This document shows positions 1 through 6,694 of a stretch of DNA of 8,914 nt, in pieces. Positions within the stretch are counted from its first letter, which is position 1; every line of letters begins with the position of its first letter. The translations under genes were made by a program, and so were the position numbers. Source of the DNA: Bdellovibrionales bacterium (GTDB taxonomy: Bacteria; Bdellovibrionota; Bdellovibrionia; Bdellovibrionales; JAMPXM01); assembly GCA_005792225.1 (NCBI GenBank), contig SXSP01000082.1, positions 1-8,914 of the forward strand. The letters are read 5' to 3'. The notes below the pieces were generated by a model that ran no database searches, was not told the origin of the DNA, and saw nothing but the letters and a program-made list of their open reading frames with translations.

Positions 1-38
<38 letters not shown>

Positions 39-78
39 AAGAGGACACGAAACAAAAACCGTCGTTCGGAGAGGCCAA

Positions 79-108
79 TGTATGCTGGAATTCGAGCCTC
101 TTCGTCAA
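79..108 (-). promoter_or_regulatory. sigma70-type promoter of the tRNA-Ala gene
   Basis: Read on the minus strand, TTGACG (plus 103-108) is followed after 18 bp by CATACA (plus 79-84). The predicted start is near 72, about 34 nt before the tRNA 5' end. The -35 matches consensus at 5 of 6 bases; the -10 is weak. GC-rich sequence just after the -10 (GGCCTC) resembles the discriminator of stable-RNA promoters under stringent control, which is inference. A 6-bp inverted repeat AGAGGC/GCCTCT (70-75 and 96-101) brackets the -10. Confidence 0.5.
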
Positions 109-171
109 TGGTGTTTTTAGCAGAATGTTCGATTTGTTTTTAAAAAGATTGGGAATAATTGCGTCATGCCT

Positions 172-206
172 AACTCAGAAGCAAAAACGCCCTGTTTTGC
201 TGAGTT
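172..206 (-). terminator. Stem-loop downstream of the 188-aa gene, possible terminator
   Basis: AACTCA (172-177) pairs with TGAGTT (201-206), and GCAAAA (181-186) pairs with TTTTGC (195-200). A 3-nt bulge and an 8-nt loop complete the hairpin. It lies 27 nt past the stop codon of the minus-strand gene ending at 234. There is no immediate U-run; the nearest T-rich stretch is about 20 nt further on. It may be a weak or factor-assisted terminator, or simply a 3'-end stabilising hairpin. Confidence 0.35.
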
Positions 207-233
207 CATTGGCAGAAACAAGGATGCCTCGCG

Positions 234-800
234 TTAAGCAGATGCCTTGGGCATGCTGGAAGGAATGCGTCGGATCCATGAGCGTTCTTTTTCGAGGTCA
301 AAACCAACGGCTTCTCCACCGGCTAGAACGGCCTCATAGACTTTTCTGAGGATTGTGAGGTCATTCATTTCGCGATTGAGAGATTGAGCTTCGTGGAGAG
401 TGTCTTGAATGGCTTCGAAGACACTGAGGATATCTGGAGTGGTAACGACTTTAGGTAAGCGGGTTGAGTCGAGGCCTTGTGGCGTGACGGGCTTGAAGCC
501 GATGAGGTTTTCCGTCACGAGGATTTTGAGTCCTGAGGAGAAGTTCACCTGGATGAACTCGCGGCCTTCCGTATCGGAACGAAACAGGACGTCATCGAGT
601 TCAGAGGTGGTGATGCGGATGGATTTACCATCGATTCTTTGTTTGATGACGGCGCTCGTATCATCATTCGATGAAAGCTGAAGGCCGGACGACTGCTGAA
701 CGAAGGCGAGAATATCTGAGCGCAGCTTCAATTGTTTCGTAGTGCCGGGTACGCAGTTCAAAGAGCCTCCGCTGGGGTACCATCTTCTCTCTTGCCTCAT
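234..800 (-). CDS. Hypothetical protein of unknown function, about 175-188 aa
   Basis: I do not recognise this protein. No signal peptide or membrane segment is visible, so it is probably cytoplasmic. Residues about 50-105 alternate hydrophobic and charged residues in a strand-rich pattern (IRITTSELDDVLF, then IQVNF, then LKILVTENLIGFKP). Residues about 120-175 look helical and amphipathic (TPDILSVFEAIQDTLHEA, then NDLTILRKVYEAVLAGGEAV). This suggests a small beta domain followed by a helical C-terminus. The start is uncertain: the ATG at 800 has no good ribosome site, whereas a TTG at codon 14 (761-759) has GGAGG four bases upstream. It is divergent from the cupin gene and is not in the pilus operon. 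It reads as genuine because its frame is open over its length and its amino-acid composition is normal. Function is not assigned. Confidence 0.7.
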   Translation of the reverse strand: MRQERRWYPSGGSLNCVPGTTKQLKLRSDILAFVQQSSGLQLSSNDDTSAVIKQRIDGKSIRITTSELDDVLFRSDTEGREFIQVNFSSGLKILVTENLIGFKPVTPQGLDSTRLPKVVTTPDILSVFEAIQDTLHEAQSLNREMNDLTILRKVYEAVLAGGEAVGFDLEKERSWIRRIPSSMPKASA

Positions 801-946
801 TATCGACGGTGATGAGGAAATCCTAAAGGGCCAGAAATCAGCGCGGGCGGCGACGTGCGGTGTTCAATAACGAAACGATTTGGGCTAAGGTGTCTCCATT
901 CGATTCGTATTTTCGTTTTCCCACTGATTGAAGGGCTGAGAGCGCG
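801..946. other. Divergent intergenic region without a clear promoter
   Basis: These 146 bases separate the start of the 188-aa gene (minus) from the cupin gene (plus) and must hold both 5' ends. I see no convincing -35/-10 pair on either strand. The best plus-strand candidate, TTGGGC (880-885) with TCGTAT (905-910), has 19-bp spacing and poor hexamers. AAGGG (931-935) is a possible but distant ribosome site for the cupin gene. An open frame here on the minus strand has no supporting signals. Confidence 0.4.
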
Positions 947-1252
947 ATGGTTGTGACGAGATGGCAGGCGCCGGTATTTCCGACGAGCGAGCAAATCAAG
1001 ATGATCTTTCAGGCAGAAGGACTGTCACCGGCGGAAGAGGTTCTCCAACCGAAAACCGTGATTCCCGATCATCGACATCCCTTTGATGAGGTTCGGATTG
1101 TCATGTCGGGGGCGCTTTTTATGAATATCTCGGGCAATCAGATTCTTCTTCGATCTGGGGACCGGATTGATATTCCGGCGAACACGAGGCACTCGAAATC
1201 AGCAGAGGGCAACGAGCCCTGTGTTTGCATCGTGGCGAATCGCCCGTTCTAA
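947..1252 (+). CDS. Small single-domain cupin protein, probably metal-binding
   Basis: This 101-aa protein is one conserved beta-barrel of the cupin superfamily. Cupin motif 1 is intact at residues 42-55: H42-R-H44, three residues, E48, six residues, G55. Motif 2 is present at 71-82: G71, five residues, P77, and H82. The residues H42, H44, E48 and H82 are the usual divalent-metal ligands, so a bound metal is expected. C92-V-C94 lies near the C-terminus. With no second domain, the role could be small-molecule binding, an isomerase or dioxygenase-like activity, or sensing; the sequence does not decide. No signal peptide is present. It runs divergently from the 188-aa gene and convergently into rarA, sharing the bases of the two stop codons. 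The start ATG has only weak ribosome-site support. Confidence 0.85.
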   Translation: MVVTRWQAPVFPTSEQIKMIFQAEGLSPAEEVLQPKTVIPDHRHPFDEVRIVMSGALFMNISGNQILLRSGDRIDIPANTRHSKSAEGNEPCVCIVANRPF

Positions 1253-2598
1253 GACTTCATCCATTCCAGGTATTGACGGATATTCTTTTCGAATCCTCGG
1301 TCGGAGGGTTCGTAGAGTTTGAGATCTCCGAGTTCTTGAGGAAGGAATCGTTGGCGGAGATATCCCTTTTCGCCATCGTGCGAGTACCTGTAGCCTTTTC
1401 CGTAGCCCATTCCCTTCATGACTGCTGTTTTCGCTGATCGAAGGGCGAGCGGAATCGGGATTGTTCCCGTCTTCTCCACGAGCGCCAGAGCTTCTTGTAA
1501 TGCCATATAGGAACGATTCGATTTGGGGGCCGACGCGAGGTAGGTGGTAACTTGCGCGAGGCTTATGGCGGCTTCTGGCCAACCAACGAGCTCGACAGCC
1601 TGCAGGCCGGAAATGGCGACGGTAATGGCCCGTGGATCGGCGTTGCCGATATCTTCGCTGGCGAGAATAACGAGGCGGCGGGCGATGAACACCGGGTCTT
1701 CCCCGCCTTTTATCATTCGGGCCAGGTAGTAAACGGAGGCGTCGGGATCGGATCCTCTTACACTTTTGATGAACGCGGAGACGATGTCGTAGTGCTCGTC
1801 GGCGTTCTTGTCGTAGCGGACTCCGGGCGCTTCGAGGACTCGCGCGAGGCCTTCGCTATCGAGTGGCCACGTGACATTGGCGTCTGTTGAAGACGCCTTA
1901 TGGAGGTTGAGGATCGTTTCGAGGAAATTGAGGGTTCTTCGCCCATCGCCGTCGGCGAAATCGATCAGCTGCTCGAGGGCCAAGGGATCGAGGACCGAGT
2001 CGACGGACTGCCCGATGGTTTTGCAAGCTCGGTCGATGAGCTGAAGGAGTTCGTCGCGGCCGAGGCGTTCGAAGACGAGGATCCGGCATCGGCTTAGGAG
2101 GGCCGAGTTGATTTCGTAACTGGGATTTTCGGTCGTCGCTCCGACGAGGACGACGTCACCTTTTTCCACAGAGGGAAGGAGGACATCCTGTTGTCCTTTG
2201 TTCAGACGATGAATCTCGTCGATGAAGACGAGCGTACGCCGGCGGTGCTCGAGCCGGCGGCGGCGGCCCGCCTCCCCGATTTCACGAAGAGCTTTTGCGC
2301 CGGTTTCGACGGCATTGACCATGATGAATTCGGCGTCGACTTTTTGCGCGAGAAGAAGTGCGAAGGTTGTCTTTCCCGTACCTGGAGGCCCCCAGAGAAT
2401 GAGGCTTGGGAGTTCGCCTGATTCGATGAGTTTTCGCCAGGGAGAGGTTTTTCCGAGGATTTTGGGTTGGCCGAGCATCTGATCGAGCTCGCGGGGGCGT
2501 AATCGCTCTGGGAGCGGGAGGCCTTCGAGATCACCTTGGTTCGCGTGCGAGAAAAGATCCATCGCTCCCGGTTTAGCTTTAGCACCGGGAGGGATCAA
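1249..2598 (-). CDS. rarA: Replication-associated recombination protein A, AAA+ ATPase of the RarA/MgsA/WRNIP1 family
   Basis: RarA is a clamp-loader-like ATPase that acts at stalled or gapped replication forks with SSB and the recombination machinery. From the 449-aa start the visible motifs are Walker A GPPGTGKTT (70-78), Walker B with FIDEIHR (125-131), sensor 1 TTEN (155-158), arginine finger in LLSRCR (167-172) and sensor 2 in GDGRR (217-221). The family-specific C-terminal oligomerisation region follows (about 265-445). Length matches the E. coli protein (about 447 aa). The start is open: TTG at 2598 has AAGGA eight bases upstream and lies 12 nt after the lipoprotein stop, while ATG at 2562 gives a start MDLF that resembles many family members. 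It is the last gene of the pilus operon, and its TAG shares bases with the convergent cupin stop. No frameshift or missing catalytic residue is visible. Confidence 0.96.
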   Translation of the reverse strand: MIPPGAKAKPGAMDLFSHANQGDLEGLPLPERLRPRELDQMLGQPKILGKTSPWRKLIESGELPSLILWGPPGTGKTTFALLLAQKVDAEFIMVNAVETGAKALREIGEAGRRRRLEHRRRTLVFIDEIHRLNKGQQDVLLPSVEKGDVVLVGATTENPSYEINSALLSRCRILVFERLGRDELLQLIDRACKTIGQSVDSVLDPLALEQLIDFADGDGRRTLNFLETILNLHKASSTDANVTWPLDSEGLARVLEAPGVRYDKNADEHYDIVSAFIKSVRGSDPDASVYYLARMIKGGEDPVFIARRLVILASEDIGNADPRAITVAISGLQAVELVGWPEAAISLAQVTTYLASAPKSNRSYMALQEALALVEKTGTIPIPLALRSAKTAVMKGMGYGKGYRYSHDGEKGYLRQRFLPQELGDLKLYEPSDRGFEKNIRQYLEWMKS

Positions 2599-2610
2599 GT
2601 TTTCTATCCT

Positions 2611-3207
2611 TCAGAACTTGATGTAATCGGCGGAGCCGTAGACCGTCTGCCTGACGAAGAGCTGCTCCGTATAATCGCTGCTGAGGGAGGTACCGATGAT
2701 GTCGACCTTAACGCGAGCGCGGAATGAAGGGGTCGCGTTGCCGTTGACGAGCGGGAGACCACCAACGAGGAGGCCGCAGGGGGCGCGGTTTCGATCGATG
2801 CCTCGTGGGTCATCTTCGGTTCGGTTGGTCGTATCCACAAAACGATCTGGCGGGATTGAGGCCCCGATCATTGCGGCGATCTCTTCGGGTGAAAGAAGAG
2901 TCTGATACTTCCCTTCCTTGATTCCGAAACCGGTTACGGTGACGCGGATCGAGGAAATGAGAAGGAAGTGCTCCTTTGAGGTCCAATCAAGGCGAAGTTT
3001 TGGAAAGAAAATGAGGGGCCCCTGAACGGATGCGGTGATCGCACCATTGACCGTGTCGACACAGCTGCGCATGGGGCCTGGACCCACGATCACCTTCTCG
3101 GGAAGGACGAGAAAGTTGACGTTCTCGCCCAGGTCACGTTTTGGTCCGCAGCCCGCGAGGAGCATGCAGGTGGAGGCGAAGATGAAAAGGGCCTTTGCCA
3201 TTTTCAC
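2611..3207 (-). CDS. Predicted outer-membrane lipoprotein of unknown function, coupled to pilQ
   Basis: The 198-aa product has a lipoprotein signal peptide: a short basic N-terminus, a hydrophobic core (residues 6-17) and lipobox LAGC with the lipidated cysteine at 20. Glycine at +2 gives no inner-membrane retention signal, so the outer membrane is likely. The mature part is strand-rich, with no TPR-like helical repeats, and holds two further cysteines (C49, C144) that could form a disulfide. The start is GTG: its GTGA overlaps the pilQ stop by 4 nt, and GGAG lies 8 nt upstream; an ATG two codons later is less well placed. Position directly after the secretin gene suggests a pilus-related accessory or pilotin role, but it lacks the TPR fold of known T4P pilotins (PilF, Tgl, PilW). 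Function is inferred from context only. Confidence 0.85.
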   Translation of the reverse strand: MKMAKALFIFASTCMLLAGCGPKRDLGENVNFLVLPEKVIVGPGPMRSCVDTVNGAITASVQGPLIFFPKLRLDWTSKEHFLLISSIRVTVTGFGIKEGKYQTLLSPEEIAAMIGASIPPDRFVDTTNRTEDDPRGIDRNRAPCGLLVGGLPLVNGNATPSFRARVKVDIIGTSLSSDYTEQLFVRQTVYGSADYIKF

Positions 3208-5432
3208 AGCGTATTCTCCTTTTGGAGAGCCGTTTCCGCGTTCAGAATTCTGGGCGTCAGGAACACGAGCATCTCACTCTTATCTTGATTGGTGGATTTC
3301 TGTTTGAAAAGCCATCCGACGAGGGGAATTTTGCGGAGCCAGGGAACGCCTCCTTCGCTTTCCGTCGTATCGGATTGGTACACGCCGCCGACAACCGCGG
3401 TTTGACCGTTTCGAACCAAGACTTTGGTTTTCGCTTCACGCTTGTTGATGTCGGGCGGATTTCCGGTTGAACCGGCGAATTCGCGCTTGATGCTCAGTTG
3501 AAGAATGATGTCGCTTTCGGAAGTCACCTGAGGGGTTACGTCGAGCTTCATCTCGATTGGCTGGTAGGTCGTTGATGTCACTGGGGGACCGCTCGCGGCG
3601 ACTGTCGTCGATTGCAGAGGAATATTTTGGCTCTGTACGATGTTCGCCTGCTCGTTGTTGAGCACAACCACTCGCGGAGACGAGATGATGTTCACGAGAT
3701 CCTCGGATTCAAACAAGCGAAGATTCGCAGAGAGATCCCCGAAGACATCGAGGGTTCCGAATGTGATTTGGCCGAGTCCGCCCGTTCCTCCGGAATGAAC
3801 GTCGCCGGGAACGATGTTTAAGTTCTGACCGAGGAATCGTCCTCCACCGACGTCGACATCTTGACCGTCCCATCCCCAGCGGATGCCGATGTCACGGCGG
3901 AATCTTTCGCGGGCCTCGACGACTTTGCCTTCGATGAGGACTTGGAGCGGAGGCGTATCGATAGCTTTCACGAGGTTGGAGATGCGAGCGAGAACTTCGA
4001 CCGTGTCGGTGACGATGAGCGAGTTTGTGCGCTGATCGGCGACAACGCGGCCACGTTCTTTACTCAGGAAAGGAGCGATTTGTTTCTCGAGCCCTTCCAC
4101 TTTCGCGTAGCCGACCGGGATGACCTTTACGCGGAGAGGTTCGGCGGCCTTTTGGGCTTCGGCGACCTTTCTGGCGGCGTCGACTTCTTTTTGCAAGTTA
4201 TCGTAGGGAGCGACCCGCAGAATCGAACCTTGTCTGACGTAACCGAGACCGCGGGTCTTCATGACGATCAAGAGCGCCTGATCCCAGGGAACTTGACGAA
4301 GCTTGAGCGTGATATTGCCTTCGACTTCACCGGCGAGGACGATATTCGCTCCGCTCTGCTCGGCGATCAAAGTGATCACGTCGCGAACGGAAGTATCACG
4401 GACTTCAATCGAGATGGGACGACCGTAGAATTTCGTGTTGTCGAAACCTGTCGGATCCGTTGCCGAAGAAGGAAGAATTCGGGGATCCGTCGCGCTTCCA
4501 CCCGAAGTGCGTGCCACTTCGACGTCCTCGCCTTCGACGGAGGCTGAGGCCATCGTGGGTGCTCCGGAAGCATCGTACTCTTCTCCGGGGCTTGCAGCGC
4601 CTGCGGCGGCAACCGTGAGGACGCTGCCGTTTTGCGAAACGTTCGCTTGCTGCGGGCTACGGAATTGAACGACCACGCGGGCGGTGGTCGACCCGGGCTC
4701 CTGGTAGGCATTCATCGAGGCGATGGCTTGATTGAAGTCTTTCGTCACAAAGGGACGCTTCAGTTTCTCCGGAAGTACCGCGTTTTCGATTTCAACGACG
4801 AGTTGATTTTGGCTAGAGACTTCGCGGGTGCGGTAAGTTGCGGGTGCCGACGTTTCGATGACGACTGTTCCGCCACCTTGACGGGATACGTATTTGAGAT
4901 TGGTGATGTTCACGACGTCCGCGACTTGAGAGGGCGCGGCTTCGGCGATCTCGGAAGGCTGAGGTTCGGGAACGGGGGACATGTCGATTGCCGGCTCGTT
5001 ACTAACGAGAGGCTCAGGCGCCGCGGGCGCTGGAGGAGCCGCCTCATCGGCATCGAGATCGAAACCGCCCGTATCGTTGAGCTCTTCGCTGGCGAGTTGT
5101 TGGGTGAGTTTTTCGTCGGCTTCGGACACGATGGGAGCTTCGTCGGCAGGCACCGCCGCGTCTCCATCGAGTGAGAGGTCCACGTCAGCGGCACCAGAAG
5201 TCGGTTCGCTCGCCGCGGGTTCCTCACCTAGAGTATCGGCAGCGACGTCTTCTGTCGTCGCGTCGACATCGCCTGAGTCACCGAGTGCATCCGAGGAGAG
5301 TTCTTCCGCGAGTTCTCCGGAAGTGTCCGAATCGCCGCTTGAACTTGAAGTCGTGCAACCCGAGTGTGCGAGGGCGAATGCCAACGTCACGGTTGCGGTC
5401 ATGATAGTGCGCTTAAATCGCAGGTTCGTCAT
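3204..5432 (-). CDS. pilQ: Type IV pilus secretin PilQ
   Basis: PilQ forms the outer-membrane channel through which the pilus passes. The 742-aa protein has a signal peptide (core 10-22; ALA before H23 is a plausible signal peptidase I site). An acidic Ser/Ala/Pro-rich segment (27-170) follows, then one AMIN peptidoglycan-binding domain (about 173-275) and a low-complexity linker (276-335) with SATDP twice. Next come the STN/N0 domain (337-410), the N1 secretin domain (433-497) and the C-terminal secretin barrel (about 500-732). The barrel carries VPWLRKIPLVGWLFK (696-710), the hallmark near the secretin C-terminus. The ATG at 5432 has GAGGAG eight bases upstream. Neisseria and Pseudomonas PilQ usually have two AMIN domains; here only one is recognisable. 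C26 follows HSG, a poor lipobox, so lipidation is doubtful. It follows pilP after 91 nt and overlaps the next gene by 4 nt. Confidence 0.97.
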   Translation of the reverse strand: MTNLRFKRTIMTATVTLAFALAHSGCTTSSSSGDSDTSGELAEELSSDALGDSGDVDATTEDVAADTLGEEPAASEPTSGAADVDLSLDGDAAVPADEAPIVSEADEKLTQQLASEELNDTGGFDLDADEAAPPAPAAPEPLVSNEPAIDMSPVPEPQPSEIAEAAPSQVADVVNITNLKYVSRQGGGTVVIETSAPATYRTREVSSQNQLVVEIENAVLPEKLKRPFVTKDFNQAIASMNAYQEPGSTTARVVVQFRSPQQANVSQNGSVLTVAAAGAASPGEEYDASGAPTMASASVEGEDVEVARTSGGSATDPRILPSSATDPTGFDNTKFYGRPISIEVRDTSVRDVITLIAEQSGANIVLAGEVEGNITLKLRQVPWDQALLIVMKTRGLGYVRQGSILRVAPYDNLQKEVDAARKVAEAQKAAEPLRVKVIPVGYAKVEGLEKQIAPFLSKERGRVVADQRTNSLIVTDTVEVLARISNLVKAIDTPPLQVLIEGKVVEARERFRRDIGIRWGWDGQDVDVGGGRFLGQNLNIVPGDVHSGGTGGLGQITFGTLDVFGDLSANLRLFESEDLVNIISSPRVVVLNNEQANIVQSQNIPLQSTTVAASGPPVTSTTYQPIEMKLDVTPQVTSESDIILQLSIKREFAGSTGNPPDINKREAKTKVLVRNGQTAVVGGVYQSDTTESEGGVPWLRKIPLVGWLFKQKSTNQDKSEMLVFLTPRILNAETALQKENTL

Positions 5433-5484
5433 CCTTAACTCTCCTCAGTCGCCATTCTAGCGACCGCGCAGTCCTTTGCGTTGT

Positions 5485-5507
5485 CTCGGCCGAATTCATC
5501 GGACGAG
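5485..5507 (-). other. Intercistronic hairpin between pilP and pilQ
   Basis: On the minus-strand transcript CTCGTCCGA and TCGGCCGAG form a 9-position stem with one mismatch around a 5-nt loop. It has no U-run, so it is not an intrinsic terminator. A second, smaller stem (GTCGC/GCGAC, 7-nt loop, 5448-5464) sits just before the pilQ ribosome-binding site. Both lie in the only sizeable gap of the operon. They could set pilP/pilQ stoichiometry through processing, attenuation or mRNA stability. Confidence 0.4.
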
Positions 5508-5523
5508 TCATTGTCTCATACTT

Positions 5524-6048
5524 TTATTTCGCAATCTTCACGACTTGAGCCGTGGAAACGAGTCGACCTTCCTGTTCGATCGTCTCGACAACCACGAGTT
5601 CACCTTCGCGAATCACGGCGATATAGCCGTTCTTGGGCCCGACTTTCGTGTTAGGCCCGACGACATGCAGTTTACCGCTGGGATCTTTGATCATCGCCTT
5701 CGGAGAGCGCACGTTCCAAAGAATTCCGACCACGCGAAGCTGATTCACTTCGAAAGCTTGGAGCGGAAGGAGCGGTCCATGGTTCGGCCCAGGGGCCATC
5801 GGAACATCGGCGACGGGTTGCGCGAATGGATCGCGCCGCCCACGTGGATCGTAGTCGAAAGGATCCATAAATCCGGCGAAGAGCCCGGGGCCCGCCATCT
5901 GTGCGTCAATCGGCGGGGGCTGCTGTAATTCAGGTGCGAGATCTTCGGCCACGATGTCGGGCGCCGTCCCGGGTGGCGGGGCTTGCCCGAGCACCGATTG
6001 TCCCGAAATCATAGCGAACGCGAGAAATACGATTTGTTTATTGAGCAT
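5524..6048 (-). CDS. pilP: Type IV pilus assembly protein PilP, periplasmic linker to the secretin
   Basis: PilP joins the PilN-PilO inner-membrane subcomplex to the N0 domain of PilQ. The 174-aa protein has a signal peptide with a hydrophobic core (about 6-20), a Pro/Ala-rich, probably unstructured stretch (24-70) and the conserved RRDPF (71-75). The C-terminal beta domain spans about 97-173 and includes LRVVGILW, PKAMIKDPSGKLHVV and a GYIAVI strand, as expected for the HR-type fold that contacts PilQ. Many PilP proteins are lipoproteins, but no cysteine is present near the signal-peptide end here; cleavage after VLG (residue 21) by signal peptidase I, or retention as an anchor, seems likely. 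The ATG overlaps the pilO end by 11 nt and has GGAGG five bases upstream. Confidence 0.92.
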   Translation of the reverse strand: MLNKQIVFLAFAMISGQSVLGQAPPPGTAPDIVAEDLAPELQQPPPIDAQMAGPGLFAGFMDPFDYDPRGRRDPFAQPVADVPMAPGPNHGPLLPLQAFEVNQLRVVGILWNVRSPKAMIKDPSGKLHVVGPNTKVGPKNGYIAVIREGELVVVETIEQEGRLVSTAQVVKIAK

Positions 6049-6694
6049 TCGCCCCTCCCGCGTTGGGTTGGGCGCCTTCGGCCGGCTGTCCGTTCATAAC
6101 GGCAGCCGCGGCTTCTTTTTTGTAGCGGTAGCCGACGAGTTCACCCGAGAAAGTGAGGGTTGGTGAATCGACAGGGCTTCCCTGAAGTGTCGTGAGATCC
6201 GTGTTTTCGAAAGTGAGCATGCGCGTATCTTTTGAGATCAGCGAAAGAAACGCCAGAATCTGCGAGAAGGCGCCTTCGATTTTGAAGGCGACACGGACGG
6301 CATCAAAGAAAAGTGGTTTATCGGCGTTCGAGCCTTGGTTTGGAATCGGTGACGTGCTGAGAAGGCGAACGCCGGCCGTGGAGGATTTCTCAGACATTAA
6401 GGTCGTGAGATCGGCCGTGCTCATCTTTAGCGGCATGAAATCAGTCACGCGCTCGAACTGCTTTTTGGCCGCCTTCACTTCTTGTTCGAAACGGTCGGCG
6501 TTTTCCATCGCCTTTCTTGTGACTTTAAGCTGTTGTTCAGCTTCAGCGAGCTGCTGTTTACTTTGCTCGAGGTTGCTTTGTAGCCAAGCTCCGTCGTCGC
6601 GTACGAGAAAATAATAGAGCGCGCCGAGCACGAGGCCTACGACGAGAACCTTGGACCATGGCATGTCGGCAAGTTGCAGAAGATATTTGTTCAT
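6038..6694 (-). CDS. pilO: Type IV pilus inner-membrane protein PilO
   Basis: PilO is a bitopic membrane protein that dimerises with PilN and forms the periplasmic cage of the alignment complex. The 218-aa product has a short cytoplasmic N-terminus, one membrane segment (about 14-30), a charged coiled coil (about 36-85, rich in Gln, Glu and Lys) and a periplasmic alpha/beta domain (about 92-192) of the ferredoxin-like type usual for PilO. The last 25 residues (Ala/Gly/Gln/Asn-rich) look disordered and extend past the conserved domain; the pilP start lies inside their coding sequence. Its ATG overlaps the pilN stop as ATGA, implying translational coupling. Identification rests on topology, size and position between pilN and pilP, since sequence conservation in this family is low. 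Confidence 0.92.
   Translation of the reverse strand: MNKYLLQLADMPWSKVLVVGLVLGALYYFLVRDDGAWLQSNLEQSKQQLAEAEQQLKVTRKAMENADRFEQEVKAAKKQFERVTDFMPLKMSTADLTTLMSEKSSTAGVRLLSTSPIPNQGSNADKPLFFDAVRVAFKIEGAFSQILAFLSLISKDTRMLTFENTDLTTLQGSPVDSPTLTFSGELVGYRYKKEAAAAVMNGQPAEGAQPNAGGANAQ

Noticed and set aside
125..349. Open frame of 74 aa on the plus strand near the left edge
   Set aside because: No ribosome site, odd composition, and it overlaps the 3' end of the better-supported minus-strand gene and the stem-loop at 172-206.
3861..4547. 228-aa plus-strand open frame opposite pilQ
   Set aside because: It is antisense to conserved secretin, N1, STN and linker coding sequence. Its Asp/Glu/Arg-rich composition is the usual complement-frame artefact, and no start signals are seen.
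4981..5460. 159-aa Ser/Ala-rich plus-strand frame opposite the pilQ N-terminus
   Set aside because: Its low complexity is produced by the complement of the acidic PilQ segment; there is no ribosome site.
5413..5511. Possible 32-aa upstream frame in the pilP-pilQ gap overlapping the pilQ start (minus strand)
   Set aside because: Its ATG has no ribosome-binding site and the peptide has no recognisable feature. It could act as a leader, but nothing supports translation.
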